Made by a program: the position numbers and the translations under genes. The notes under the pieces were generated by a model that searched no databases, was not told where the DNA came from, and saw only the letters and a list, made by a program, of their open reading frames with translations. 6,445 nucleotides of DNA from Acidobacteriaceae bacterium (lineage in GTDB: Bacteria > Acidobacteriota > Terriglobia > Terriglobales > Acidobacteriaceae), in the NCBI GenBank assembly GCA_030042915.1, contig JASHYS010000026.1:1-6445 (forward strand), in the 5' to 3' direction. Each line of letters opens with the position of its first letter. The stretch's first letter is position 1. Of the stretch, positions 1-5,824 are shown in pieces.

Positions 1-31
1 CGCTGATTATAAAAGATTTAATGTCCAAAAT

Positions 32-58
32 ATACCCCGTGAGGTATTAGATTTTTTT
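32..58 (+). terminator. Possible weak Rho-independent terminator
   Basis: ATACC (32-36) and GGTAT (43-47) can pair as a 5-bp stem around a 6-base loop. Four bases later comes a run of seven T (52-58). The arrangement fits a plus-strand terminator for a gene lying left of the window. The stem is short and has only two G-C pairs, so strength is doubtful. Read on the minus strand, the same hairpin is followed only by ATTTT, so it could at best weakly end the sigma/anti-sigma transcript. Confidence 0.3.
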
Positions 59-75
59 CTGCAAATTCGTAAGCT

Positions 76-160
76 GCCTCACCCTGGCGACGAAGACCTG
101 CCGCTGAGGACCCGGTCGCTCGGGATGACGGTGCTGGAGGAGACACCAGGCCAGGTCGAC
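76..160. repeat. Possible relic of an interspersed intergenic repeat
   Basis: This GC-rich stretch contains GCTGAGGACC and, just after it, TCGCTCGGGATGACGG. It resembles, from memory, the dispersed non-coding repeats found between genes in several bacterial groups, which often end in a 'GCTCGGGATGACG'-like core. Short inverted arms (CTGG...CCAG and CCCG...CGGG) are present but weak. Only one copy lies in the window, so repetition cannot be shown here. Confidence 0.25.
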
Positions 161-194
161 GATTTTCGGCCCATCTAGCACCGTAATATCGGCG

Positions 195-229
195 AGCTGA
201 AGGCTAATAGCCGAAAGCTGATGGCTGTT
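195..229. repeat. Degenerate tandem array of five 7-base units
   Basis: Reading from 195, the sequence divides into AGCTGAA, GGCTAAT, AGCCGAA, AGCTGAT and GGCTGTT. All five fit a consensus close to RGCTGAW, with at most two differences per unit. Units 1-2 and 4-5 share an 11-base direct repeat with one mismatch (AGCTGAAGGCT at 195-205, AGCTGATGGCT at 216-226). The array ends two bases before the stop codon of the anti-sigma gene, so it lies immediately 3' of that minus-strand operon. A small palindrome, GGCTAATAGCC (202-212), arises inside it. Heptameric short tandem repeats of this kind are known in intergenic DNA of some bacteria; their function is generally unclear. Confidence 0.6.
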
Positions 230-231
230 TC

Positions 232-468
232 TTACCGGACCTTGGTGCAGCGGGCTTTGATGGCGGCGTGGAGGCGGGTACTCACTTCGGCGGGCAGTTC
301 GTAAAGCTCATGGCACTGGTAAATCTCGATGGTCCGGCGCGTGGTATTGAGAACAACTTCGCAGTAGCCGCACTTTCGCAGGTGCGATTCGATCTCGGCG
401 CGCGTCTGGGCGGCGATCGATTCGTCGATCACATCGTCGAGTATCGCCAGAAATTCAGTGCAGGTCAC
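232..468 (-). CDS. Soluble ZAS-type (zf-HC2) anti-sigma factor
   Basis: This 78-residue protein very likely binds and inhibits the ECF sigma factor encoded just upstream. It has the zinc-binding anti-sigma signature C3, H29, C33, C36. These spacings of 26, 4 and 3 residues are those of RsrA-class redox-responsive ZAS proteins. There is no hydrophobic stretch long enough for a membrane segment, so it should act in the cytoplasm. Two further cysteines, C52 (in a Cys-His pair) and C74, lie in the C-terminal half. The start is GTG at 468, inside the 3' end of the sigma gene (14-base overlap). It is preceded by GGAG eight bases upstream, which supports this start and suggests translational coupling. 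The assignment as an anti-sigma factor is strong from motif and position. Redox or metal sensing is inference, since many zf-HC2 proteins do not sense redox. Confidence 0.88.
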   Translation of the reverse strand: MTCTEFLAILDDVIDESIAAQTRAEIESHLRKCGYCEVVLNTTRRTIEIYQCHELYELPAEVSTRLHAAIKARCTKVR

Positions 469-1117
469 TTGTTGAACTCCGTTTTTCCTGCGCGACCGCT
501 GGCGTCGCTTTGCGCTTGAAGTAGCGGCTGAGGCGCTCGCGCAACTGCAGCCGCGCGCGCAGCAGGCGTGATTTGACGGCTGGAATACTTAAACCCAAAG
601 TTTCGGCGGTTTCTTCGGTGGAAAGCCCGTCCACATCGCGCAAAACAAAAACTACGCGAAAACCAGGCGGCAATCCCTGAATGGTCTTCCGCAGAATCTC
701 CCTCAGCTCGGCCTGGCTGTAGTTCTGTTCGGGATCGGGGGCCCAATCGGCCAGGTCGCGGGGTACGGCGCCCTCTTCGGTCTCCAGATCCTCGTCGATC
801 GAGACCATTTTGCCGGTGCGCCGCTTGCGCAGCCGCATCAGACTTTCGTTTACCGCGATTCGTACCAGCCATGTGTAAAACTTCGAGTTCCCTTGAAACT
901 GATCGAGCTTTTCGTAGGCCTTGAGAAACGCGTCCTGCATTACGTCTTCGGCATCTTCGCGGTTTTGCGTAATGTGCTGCGCAATCCTGAAGATCTGCCG
1001 CTCGTACTTGCGGACCAGCGTGTCGTACGCCGACAGATCGCCGGCGCGGACCTTCTCTACCAGCCCTACGTCGGGATGCTGCTCGTTTTGTCCCGCAATG
1101 GATTGGATGGTTGACAT
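455..1117 (-). CDS. RNA polymerase sigma factor, ECF (sigma-70 family, RpoE-like)
   Basis: This 220-residue protein directs RNA polymerase to a dedicated set of promoters. Region 2 spans about residues 31-100, with the conserved DAED motif at 55-58 followed by QDAF (61-64) and an FYTWLVRIAVN segment (80-90). An acidic linker runs from about 106 to 135. Region 4 spans about 138-200, with the helix-turn-helix STEETAETLGLSIPAVKSRL (166-185) that reads the -35 element. There is no region 1 or 3, as expected for ECF factors. The frame stays open to 1237, but the extra 40 residues are Pro/Ser-rich and unlike the family, so ATG at 1117 is chosen; its ribosome-binding site is weak. The gene overlaps the anti-sigma gene and is divergent from the lytic transglycosylase. 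ECF factors commonly activate their own operon; the sequence does not prove this here. Confidence 0.93.
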   Translation of the reverse strand: MSTIQSIAGQNEQHPDVGLVEKVRAGDLSAYDTLVRKYERQIFRIAQHITQNREDAEDVMQDAFLKAYEKLDQFQGNSKFYTWLVRIAVNESLMRLRKRRTGKMVSIDEDLETEEGAVPRDLADWAPDPEQNYSQAELREILRKTIQGLPPGFRVVFVLRDVDGLSTEETAETLGLSIPAVKSRLLRARLQLRERLSRYFKRKATPAVAQEKRSSTSDLH

Positions 1118-1190
1118 GGGCTTCGGATGCGAAAAATCGCCGCAAAACGGTTGATGGAGCCGGTCGAATCGTGCAGAACCGGAAAAGATG

Positions 1191-1220
1191 AGTGTACCGG
1201 ACGCGGGCGAAGGTGACCAA
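1191..1220 (-). promoter_or_regulatory. Candidate promoter for the sigma/anti-sigma operon
   Basis: On the minus strand, TTGGTC (1220-1215) and TACACT (1196-1191) are separated by 18 bases and resemble a vegetative -35/-10 pair with several mismatches. Transcription would begin near 1184, leaving a leader of roughly 67 bases before the sigma start at 1117. No clear ECF-type GGAAC-like -35 element was found. The call is weak because GC-rich intergenic DNA gives many such matches. Confidence 0.25.
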
Positions 1221-1249
1221 ACTGGGCCGGGTGACACTCTAGTGGTGAC
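1212..1249. repeat. Three GGTGAC direct repeats in the divergent spacer
   Basis: GGTGAC occurs at 1212-1217, 1230-1235 and 1244-1249, all in the same orientation, with start-to-start spacings of 18 and 14 bases. The last two extend to GGTGACA. Between copies two and three is a small palindrome, CACTCTAGTG (1235-1244). The cluster sits between the divergent sigma and transglycosylase genes and overlaps the candidate sigma-gene -35 element, so it could be a regulator-binding region. The unequal spacing and short length make chance possible. Confidence 0.3.
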
Positions 1250-1303
1250 AGCGCTGGTACCTTTGGCGCGTCGCGCGCGTCAAATTCGGCATAAAGTGGA
1301 TCT

Positions 1304-3760
1304 ATGGTGGTTTTATTTTCCCCAAGGCCTGTTTGCGGCGCGGCGCCGCGTGTAGCCGCCCTCTTGCTTTCATTCATCATGGCTGCGTGGCCTGCTGCGG
1401 CACAATCCAGCGCAGGATCCAGCGCAACCGCCCCCGCTGCGAGCGCTCCGACAGCCTCTGCGCCTGCTCAAGCTTCACAGCCTGCGCAATCCAAGCCGGC
1501 CACTCCGGCGGCGAAGGCCAAGAAGCAGCCACCCAAGCACAAGCCTGTGCAGCACACCAGCCGCGCGGCGCGGATCGCACGGACTGCCAGGATTCATCAG
1601 GCCTTTGTGGCTTCAAAGGAGCTGCAGCCGATGGCCCAGCAGCTGGCCACACTGCGCACGCCGGAAGCCTACGCCGGAGTGGCTGCCTACGCGCGCAGCC
1701 ACACCGGCGAAGCGGCCGCCGCTGCCTATCTGGCGATCGGCCACGCCTACCTGCTCGACAAGCGCTACGCCGAAGCCGGGGTAGCCTTGGCCGAAGCCCG
1801 AAAAGCCGATGGAGAGATGGCCGACTACGCGGACTTTCTTGATGCCGTGGCCAGCCACGGAGCCGGCGAGGACGCCGCGGCCGAAAGCATCCTGCATGGA
1901 TTTGTCGATCGTTATCCCGACAGCATCTTCGATGAGCAGGTTCCCGAGCTCGAAGCCACGATTTTTCTGGCGTTGAACAATCTTGAGGGCGCGCGCAAGG
2001 TACTGGCTGAAGCTGCGGGCACACCCGCCGTCGACCGCCCCGGTTACCAACTCGCCGAAGGGCAGGTGGAGCTTGGGCTTGGCCAAAAGGAAGCGGCGGA
2101 AGCCATGTTCAAACGGCTTCTTCTGGGGCACCCATTGAGCAACGAGGCAGACACGGCGCGCGCCAAACTGACGCAGATGGGAGCCGAATCGACACTGACC
2201 GTGACCGATCTGCGCAGCCTGGCCGACGCCTACTACGACGCGGGCCGCGATGCTGAGGCAGCGGAACAATTTCAGGCGCTGCTTCACGAGCCGGGACTTG
2301 ATGCGGCCACGCGCAACGGTTTTGCCGTATCGGAGGCCGCCTGCGAGTTGAAGCTGAAGAGGCTTACACCGTCAGAAGCGCGCGCCCTGCCCGACACGGA
2401 CGACGAAAATGGCGCTCGGCGCCTTGACCTGCTGATGGAGCTGGCGCGAAACCGCGACGACGATTCCGGGCAGCAGAGCCTGGTGGCTGAGATGGAGACG
2501 CGGTTTCCGCACAGCCCATGGCTCGCCGATGCGCTGTTTTCAAGCGGCAACATGTATCTGCTCAAACGCGACTATCCCACGGCGATCAAGTATTACAGTG
2601 ACCTGGCAGCGCGCTTTCCTGCCGACAAGAATGCCGCCGCGGCCCACTGGCACTCGGGCTGGTTGAGTTACCGGCTGGGGCTCTACAAGGATGCGGCGCG
2701 AATCTTCGACGAGCAGATCCGCCTCTATCCCACCGCTACTGAAACTGTCTCGGCGCTCTACTGGCGCGGCCGCCTCTATGAGACGCAGGACCATAATCCG
2801 GCCCAGGCCGCGGCCGACTACCGCACCATCGTCCGCGTGTATCAGCATTTTTTCTATGCGCAGATGGCGCGGCAGCGGCTGACGGCGCTATCCACCACCC
2901 CCGCCAGCACAGATCGCTCCCCGGGCGCCCCCGGTGCGGGCGGCACGCAATCGGCTGCGGCGCCCAACCTGGATAACTTTCAGCCGACACCCCTGCCCAC
3001 TCTGGTCGACACTTTCCCTGAGGACAGCCCGCACCTGGCCAAAGCGCGGCTGCTGGCCAACGCCGGCCTCAACGAATTCATTGCGGGAGAGATCAAGGCC
3101 GATCCCAATTCCTCTTCGTGGAGTGCGCTGGCCGAGGCGCAGATCTACTCCTCGTATGGCGAGATCTATCGCGCCATTCGCGCCCTCAAGCGTGCTTTGC
3201 CCGGGGCCGCCTCGGCATCCATCCCGGCCATCCCGCTTGCCTACTGGCGCATTCTCTTTCCCGAGCCGTGGTGGGACACAATTCAGGCTGAATCGGCAAA
3301 AAACAATCTCGATCCCTACTTTGTGGCCTCGCTTATCCGGCAGGAGTCGGAGTTCGATCCCAATGCGATTTCGAATAAAAGCGCCTATGGTCTCATGCAG
3401 CTGCTGCCGGTAGTTGGAAGGCAGATGGCGCGCGAAGAGGGCATCTCGAATTTTCAGACCTTCCAGTTGCTCGACCCGCAGATGAACATTCGGCTGGGGA
3501 CGCGTTATCTGCGGCAGATGCTTGACCGCTTTGGCGGCGTGCCGGAGTACGCGCTGGCGGCCTACAATGCGGGCGACAATCGCGTTGTGGATTGGGAGGC
3601 TGCCGGCCCTTATTCGGGGATCGATGAGTTTGTGGAATCAATTCCTTTTACGCAAACGCGCGAGTATGTTGAGGCCATCGAGCGTAATGTCGAGACCTAC
3701 AAGGCGATCGACGATTTTGCGCGAAACCATGAGCAGGCCACCACTTCAGCGTCTCGATAG
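1304..3760 (+). CDS. Soluble lytic murein transglycosylase with TPR repeats (Slt/GH23 family)
   Basis: This 818-residue enzyme is expected to cleave the MurNAc-GlcNAc bond of peptidoglycan with formation of 1,6-anhydro-MurNAc, acting in the periplasm. A signal peptide occupies about residues 1-34, with a hydrophobic core and an Ala-rich cleavage site near AAAQ. Residues 35-100 form an Ala/Pro/Ser then Lys/Arg-rich low-complexity segment. TPR-like helical repeats follow, for example near 142-168, 247-290, 302-335, 409-440, 446-476 and 483-513. A second Ala/Pro/Gly linker lies at 527-563. The SLT domain covers about 660-800, with the catalytic Glu681 in QESEF, the AYGLMQ motif at 694-699 and AYNAG at 753-757, so the active site looks intact. 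It is longer than E. coli Slt70, mainly through the linkers and repeats. ATG 1304 gives a good signal peptide, though the upstream GTGGA is a poor ribosome-binding site. It is transcribed divergently from the sigma operon. Confidence 0.93.
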   Translation: MVVLFSPRPVCGAAPRVAALLLSFIMAAWPAAAQSSAGSSATAPAASAPTASAPAQASQPAQSKPATPAAKAKKQPPKHKPVQHTSRAARIARTARIHQAFVASKELQPMAQQLATLRTPEAYAGVAAYARSHTGEAAAAAYLAIGHAYLLDKRYAEAGVALAEARKADGEMADYADFLDAVASHGAGEDAAAESILHGFVDRYPDSIFDEQVPELEATIFLALNNLEGARKVLAEAAGTPAVDRPGYQLAEGQVELGLGQKEAAEAMFKRLLLGHPLSNEADTARAKLTQMGAESTLTVTDLRSLADAYYDAGRDAEAAEQFQALLHEPGLDAATRNGFAVSEAACELKLKRLTPSEARALPDTDDENGARRLDLLMELARNRDDDSGQQSLVAEMETRFPHSPWLADALFSSGNMYLLKRDYPTAIKYYSDLAARFPADKNAAAAHWHSGWLSYRLGLYKDAARIFDEQIRLYPTATETVSALYWRGRLYETQDHNPAQAAADYRTIVRVYQHFFYAQMARQRLTALSTTPASTDRSPGAPGAGGTQSAAAPNLDNFQPTPLPTLVDTFPEDSPHLAKARLLANAGLNEFIAGEIKADPNSSSWSALAEAQIYSSYGEIYRAIRALKRALPGAASASIPAIPLAYWRILFPEPWWDTIQAESAKNNLDPYFVASLIRQESEFDPNAISNKSAYGLMQLLPVVGRQMAREEGISNFQTFQLLDPQMNIRLGTRYLRQMLDRFGGVPEYALAAYNAGDNRVVDWEAAGPYSGIDEFVESIPFTQTREYVEAIERNVETYKAIDDFARNHEQATTSASR
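1405..1426 (+). repeat. 12-base tandem duplication in the transglycosylase linker
   Basis: ATCCAGCGCA occurs at 1405-1414 and again at 1417-1426, a 12-base period that keeps the reading frame. It encodes a repeated SSA/GSSA element directly after the signal peptide. This is typical of slippage in low-complexity linker DNA and probably has no specific function. Confidence 0.6.
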
Positions 3761-3955
3761 TGTTTTGGTCACCGCGTCTCTGTTGCTTTTCCAGTTTGGT
3801 CCACCTCCATTGGGGAATCCCACTTGCCAACCCCCGCGCATGATTCGCATTGACTTGAGCGCCCGCGCGCAGCAACACTGGGCTTGACCAGAGTTGCCGG
3901 GTTGCGGCATTTCTTTTCAACCTGCTTTACGTCGAACAACCGAGGCGAGCCTGAA

Positions 3956-3976
3956 ACGGATGGGCCGCCCATCGGT
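3956..3976 (+). promoter_or_regulatory. Near-perfect palindrome in the leader of the zinc-ribbon gene
   Basis: The arms ACGGATGGGC (3956-3965) and GCCCATCGGT (3967-3976) are complementary at 9 of 10 positions around a single central C at 3966; the only mismatch is G3958/G3974. As RNA it would form a 6-bp GATGGG/CCCATC stem with a three-base loop, extendable past the mismatch. As DNA it could be a dimer-binding operator. It ends 14 bases before the ribosome-binding site and 24 bases before the ATG. No T-run follows, so it is not a simple terminator. A second perfect palindrome, CCCGCGGG (3985-3992), touches the ribosome-binding site. Confidence 0.45.
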
Positions 3977-3990
3977 ACCATCAGCCCGCG

Positions 3991-3996
3991 GGAGGG
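3991..3996 (+). promoter_or_regulatory. Strong ribosome-binding site that fixes the start at 4001
   Basis: GGAGGG lies four bases before the ATG at 4001. The same frame is open further upstream (TTG at 3884), but that extension has no ribosome-binding site and encodes an unremarkable sequence. This site therefore decides the start of the zinc-ribbon gene. Confidence 0.75.
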
Positions 3997-4000
3997 AACG

Positions 4001-4264
4001 ATGTCGTCCGACTTGCAGTTTTTGGAAGAATGGATTCCCGAAAGAATGGATCCGGGAACGGTTTTTGTGCTGGAAAACCAGACCAAGCTGGGCCAGGCGC
4101 AAAACCCTTTTGTGGCCGTGATGTCGTGCCCGCGCTGCGGGACGCTGGGGCTCATTACCCGGCGCCAGCTCTATGGTGGCGAAACCATGATCTGCGGCGG
4201 TGAGGATTGTTCGGCAGAGTACCGGCTGGACGGCGAGAACATCTGCTATCGGCAGACACAGTAA
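4001..4264 (+). CDS. Small zinc-ribbon protein of unknown function
   Basis: The family is not recognised. The 87-residue product has an acidic N-terminal part (SDLQFLEEWIPERMDPGT, residues 2-19). A short predicted strand region follows, then a cysteine cluster C43-x2-C46 and C65-x4-C70 that looks like a two-knuckle zinc ribbon. A further cysteine is C82. No signal peptide or membrane segment is visible, so it should be cytoplasmic. The ATG at 4001 is backed by a strong GGAGGG site. The gene follows the transglycosylase by 240 bases in the same direction but probably has its own transcript. It converges on the efflux operon with a 17-base gap. It could bind nucleic acid or a protein partner, as many zinc ribbons do, or simply use zinc for folding. 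Coding status rests on the ribosome-binding site, the ordered cysteine pattern and the lack of any competing frame of good quality. Confidence 0.75.
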   Translation: MSSDLQFLEEWIPERMDPGTVFVLENQTKLGQAQNPFVAVMSCPRCGTLGLITRRQLYGGETMICGGEDCSAEYRLDGENICYRQTQ

Positions 4265-4281
4265 CAACTAATCGCTGTCTT

Positions 4282-5811
4282 TCAGTGCTGCAGCGTGTAG
4301 TCGGCGTTGGTGGTTTTGGCTCCCACTTGCGCCGGCGTGGGAAGTTGTGAGAGATCCCAGCCTCCGCCCAAAGCCTGCACCAGTTGCACAGCCGAGGTCA
4401 TCTCGCTCACCTGCAGGCTGTTGAGCGTCTCCTGATTCGTGAGCAGCGTGGTCTGCGCAATCACGACATCCACATATGGATCGACCCCGGTGTTGTAGCG
4501 CACCAATTCCAGATTCAGGTAATCCTGCGCGTCCTTGACCGCCTGATCCTGGCGGATGATCTGCTGCGAGTAGACGCGCGTGGCTGCAAGGTAGTCCTCC
4601 ACCTGCTGAAAGGCCGTGAGCGTGGTCTGGCGATAGGTGGCGACATCCGCGTTGTATTGGGCGACATACTGGTGCAACTCGGCGCGATAGAGCCAGCCAT
4701 TGAAAAGCGTCTGCGAGACCGACGGCCCGATGGACCAGAAGCGGCTCGGCCAGCTGAACAGGTTCGTCAACGCGGAGCTCTCAAATCCTCCGCTGGCGCC
4801 GATGGTCACCTGCGGGAAGAAGGCGCCGTAGCCGATGCCGATCAGGGCGTTTTCTTCAGCCAGCGTGCGCTCGGCAGCCGCGATATCAGGCCGGCGCTCA
4901 ACCAGCTGCGAGGGAACACCGGTGGGAATGGAAGGCGGGTTATACAGCATCGGCTTAACGGGGATCGAGAAATCGGCCGGTATTTTGCCGATCAGCATGG
5001 CGATGGCGTGCTCGTACTGCGCGCGCAAAAGGCCTACGTTCACCGCGGTTGCTTCCGCCGCTTCAAGGGTGGTTTTGGCCTCCGCTACCGAGATGTAATC
5101 GCCCACGCCGGTGTCATACTGCGCCTGGTTGTAGTCCAGCGACTTCTGATCGGCTGCTACCGTCTCGTCGAGAATCTTCTGCAGCATATCCTGGCCGCGA
5201 ATCTCAAAGAAATATTCGGCCAGGCTGGCTTGCTCGGTGAGCTTTTCCGTTTCCAGGTCGGCTTCGCTCAGTTGCGCTGCATACTGAGCCTCGCGCACTT
5301 CGTTGCGGATCTTCTGCCAGAAGTCGGGCGTCCATGAGACATCGATGGGCGCGGTCCACAATGTCGTTCCCTTTCCGGTGTTGGCCTGCGTCGAATTACT
5401 CAGCGTGCTCGAACTTCTCGACCGGTTCCATGAGGGAGCGGCAGTGATGGTTGGCCAGTATTGCGAGCGCGCTTCGGCGATTTCGGCGCGCGCCGCCATG
5501 TAATTCTGGAAATATTCCTTCAGGTTCTGGTTGTTGATGTTGAGTTGCTCTTCGAGCGCGTTCAGCTCAGGCTCATTGAAGACCTCCCACCATTTGCCGC
5601 GAATCATGGCGTCCTGGGGACTGGCCACTTTCCAGCCTTCGGTATCGTGGAAGTTCACCGTCGACTCCTTGTAGTTGGGAGCGGTGACGTTCTGCGGAGC
5701 CGGGGGCTGATAGGGAGGACCGACGCGGCACCCGCCGAGCACGATGAGCAGCCCCAGCGCGGCGCCGGCGCGGGAGAGATGAATTCGTTTCCTTGGCTCA
5801 ATTAGGTTCAT
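4282..5811 (-). CDS. RND efflux system outer-membrane lipoprotein (NodT/OprM family, TolC-like)
   Basis: This 509-residue protein should form the trimeric outer-membrane channel through which an RND pump exports its substrate. The N-terminus has a basic region, a hydrophobic core and a lipobox VLGGC, with C28 as the lipid-bearing cysteine. Arg at the next position argues for sorting to the outer membrane. The family signature GPPYQPP follows at 31-37, and KWWEVFNEPELNALE (73-87) opens the first outer-membrane efflux repeat. The second repeat begins with VPSQLVERRPDIAAAER (299-315), a hallmark of the NodT family, and continues with a GAFFPQVTIGAS segment. Length is normal. ATG at 5811 starts 13 bases after the stop of the RND gene, with GAGAAAG as a modest ribosome-binding site, so the two are co-transcribed. 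The exported substrate cannot be told from sequence. Confidence 0.95.
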   Translation of the reverse strand: MNLIEPRKRIHLSRAGAALGLLIVLGGCRVGPPYQPPAPQNVTAPNYKESTVNFHDTEGWKVASPQDAMIRGKWWEVFNEPELNALEEQLNINNQNLKEYFQNYMAARAEIAEARSQYWPTITAAPSWNRSRSSSTLSNSTQANTGKGTTLWTAPIDVSWTPDFWQKIRNEVREAQYAAQLSEADLETEKLTEQASLAEYFFEIRGQDMLQKILDETVAADQKSLDYNQAQYDTGVGDYISVAEAKTTLEAAEATAVNVGLLRAQYEHAIAMLIGKIPADFSIPVKPMLYNPPSIPTGVPSQLVERRPDIAAAERTLAEENALIGIGYGAFFPQVTIGASGGFESSALTNLFSWPSRFWSIGPSVSQTLFNGWLYRAELHQYVAQYNADVATYRQTTLTAFQQVEDYLAATRVYSQQIIRQDQAVKDAQDYLNLELVRYNTGVDPYVDVVIAQTTLLTNQETLNSLQVSEMTSAVQLVQALGGGWDLSQLPTPAQVGAKTTNADYTLQH

Positions 5812-5824
5812 GATCTTTCTCGAA

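Larger units (their letters stand above)
1..231. other. Gene-free left edge with sharp base-composition change
   Basis: No convincing gene is seen here. The first 60 bases contain 18 G/C (30%), whereas the next 60 contain 38 (63%), which matches the rest of the window. One plus-strand frame is open from the left edge to a TAG at 176-178 (58 codons). Its first third is AT-rich in all codon positions, no family is recognisable, and it crosses a hairpin plus T-run, so it is not called as a gene. The segment holds a possible terminator, a repeat-like stretch and a heptamer array, each listed separately. An upstream plus-strand gene could end at or before the TGA at 4-6, but this cannot be shown. 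Confidence 0.6.

Noticed and set aside
2..178. A 58-codon plus-strand frame open from the left edge to TAG at 176-178.
   Set aside because: Its codons are AT-rich in the first third and GC-rich afterwards, no family is recognisable, and it runs through a hairpin plus T-run and a repeat-like stretch. It is more likely non-coding.
465..1220. A 251-residue minus-strand frame overlapping the sigma gene in another phase.
   Set aside because: It is rich in Arg and Ala with no domain, a typical shadow of the GC-rich sigma gene.
1118..1237. A 40-residue N-terminal extension of the sigma factor starting at 1237.
   Set aside because: The added residues are Pro/Ser-rich and unlike ECF sigma factors, and would cover the candidate promoter region. 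The ATG at 1117 gives the usual family length.
1377..2287. Long minus-strand frames opposite the transglycosylase (1377-2024 and 1613-2287).
   Set aside because: They lie antisense to a well-supported gene, are Arg/Pro/Gly-rich and show no family motif.
3765..3773. TTGGTCACC just after the transglycosylase stop, the same 9-mer as on the minus strand at 1220-1212.
   Set aside because: A single nine-base match over several kilobases is weak, and nothing around it suggests a regulatory site.
3850..3889. Two TTGAC motifs (TTGACT at 3850-3855 and TTGACC at 3884-3889) as -35 elements for the zinc-ribbon gene.
   Set aside because: Neither has a convincing -10 hexamer at 16-18 bases, so no promoter is called, although transcription from this spacer is likely.
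3884..4000. A 39-residue upstream extension of the zinc-ribbon protein from TTG at 3884.
   Set aside because: It has no ribosome-binding site, covers the palindrome, and the strong GGAGGG site belongs to the ATG at 4001.
4265..4281. A shared terminator between the convergent zinc-ribbon and channel genes.
   Set aside because: The 17-base gap holds no inverted repeat or T-run.
4384..5337. A 317-residue plus-strand frame opposite the outer-membrane channel gene.
   Set aside because: It is antisense to a clear NodT-type gene and has no recognisable domain or ribosome-binding site.
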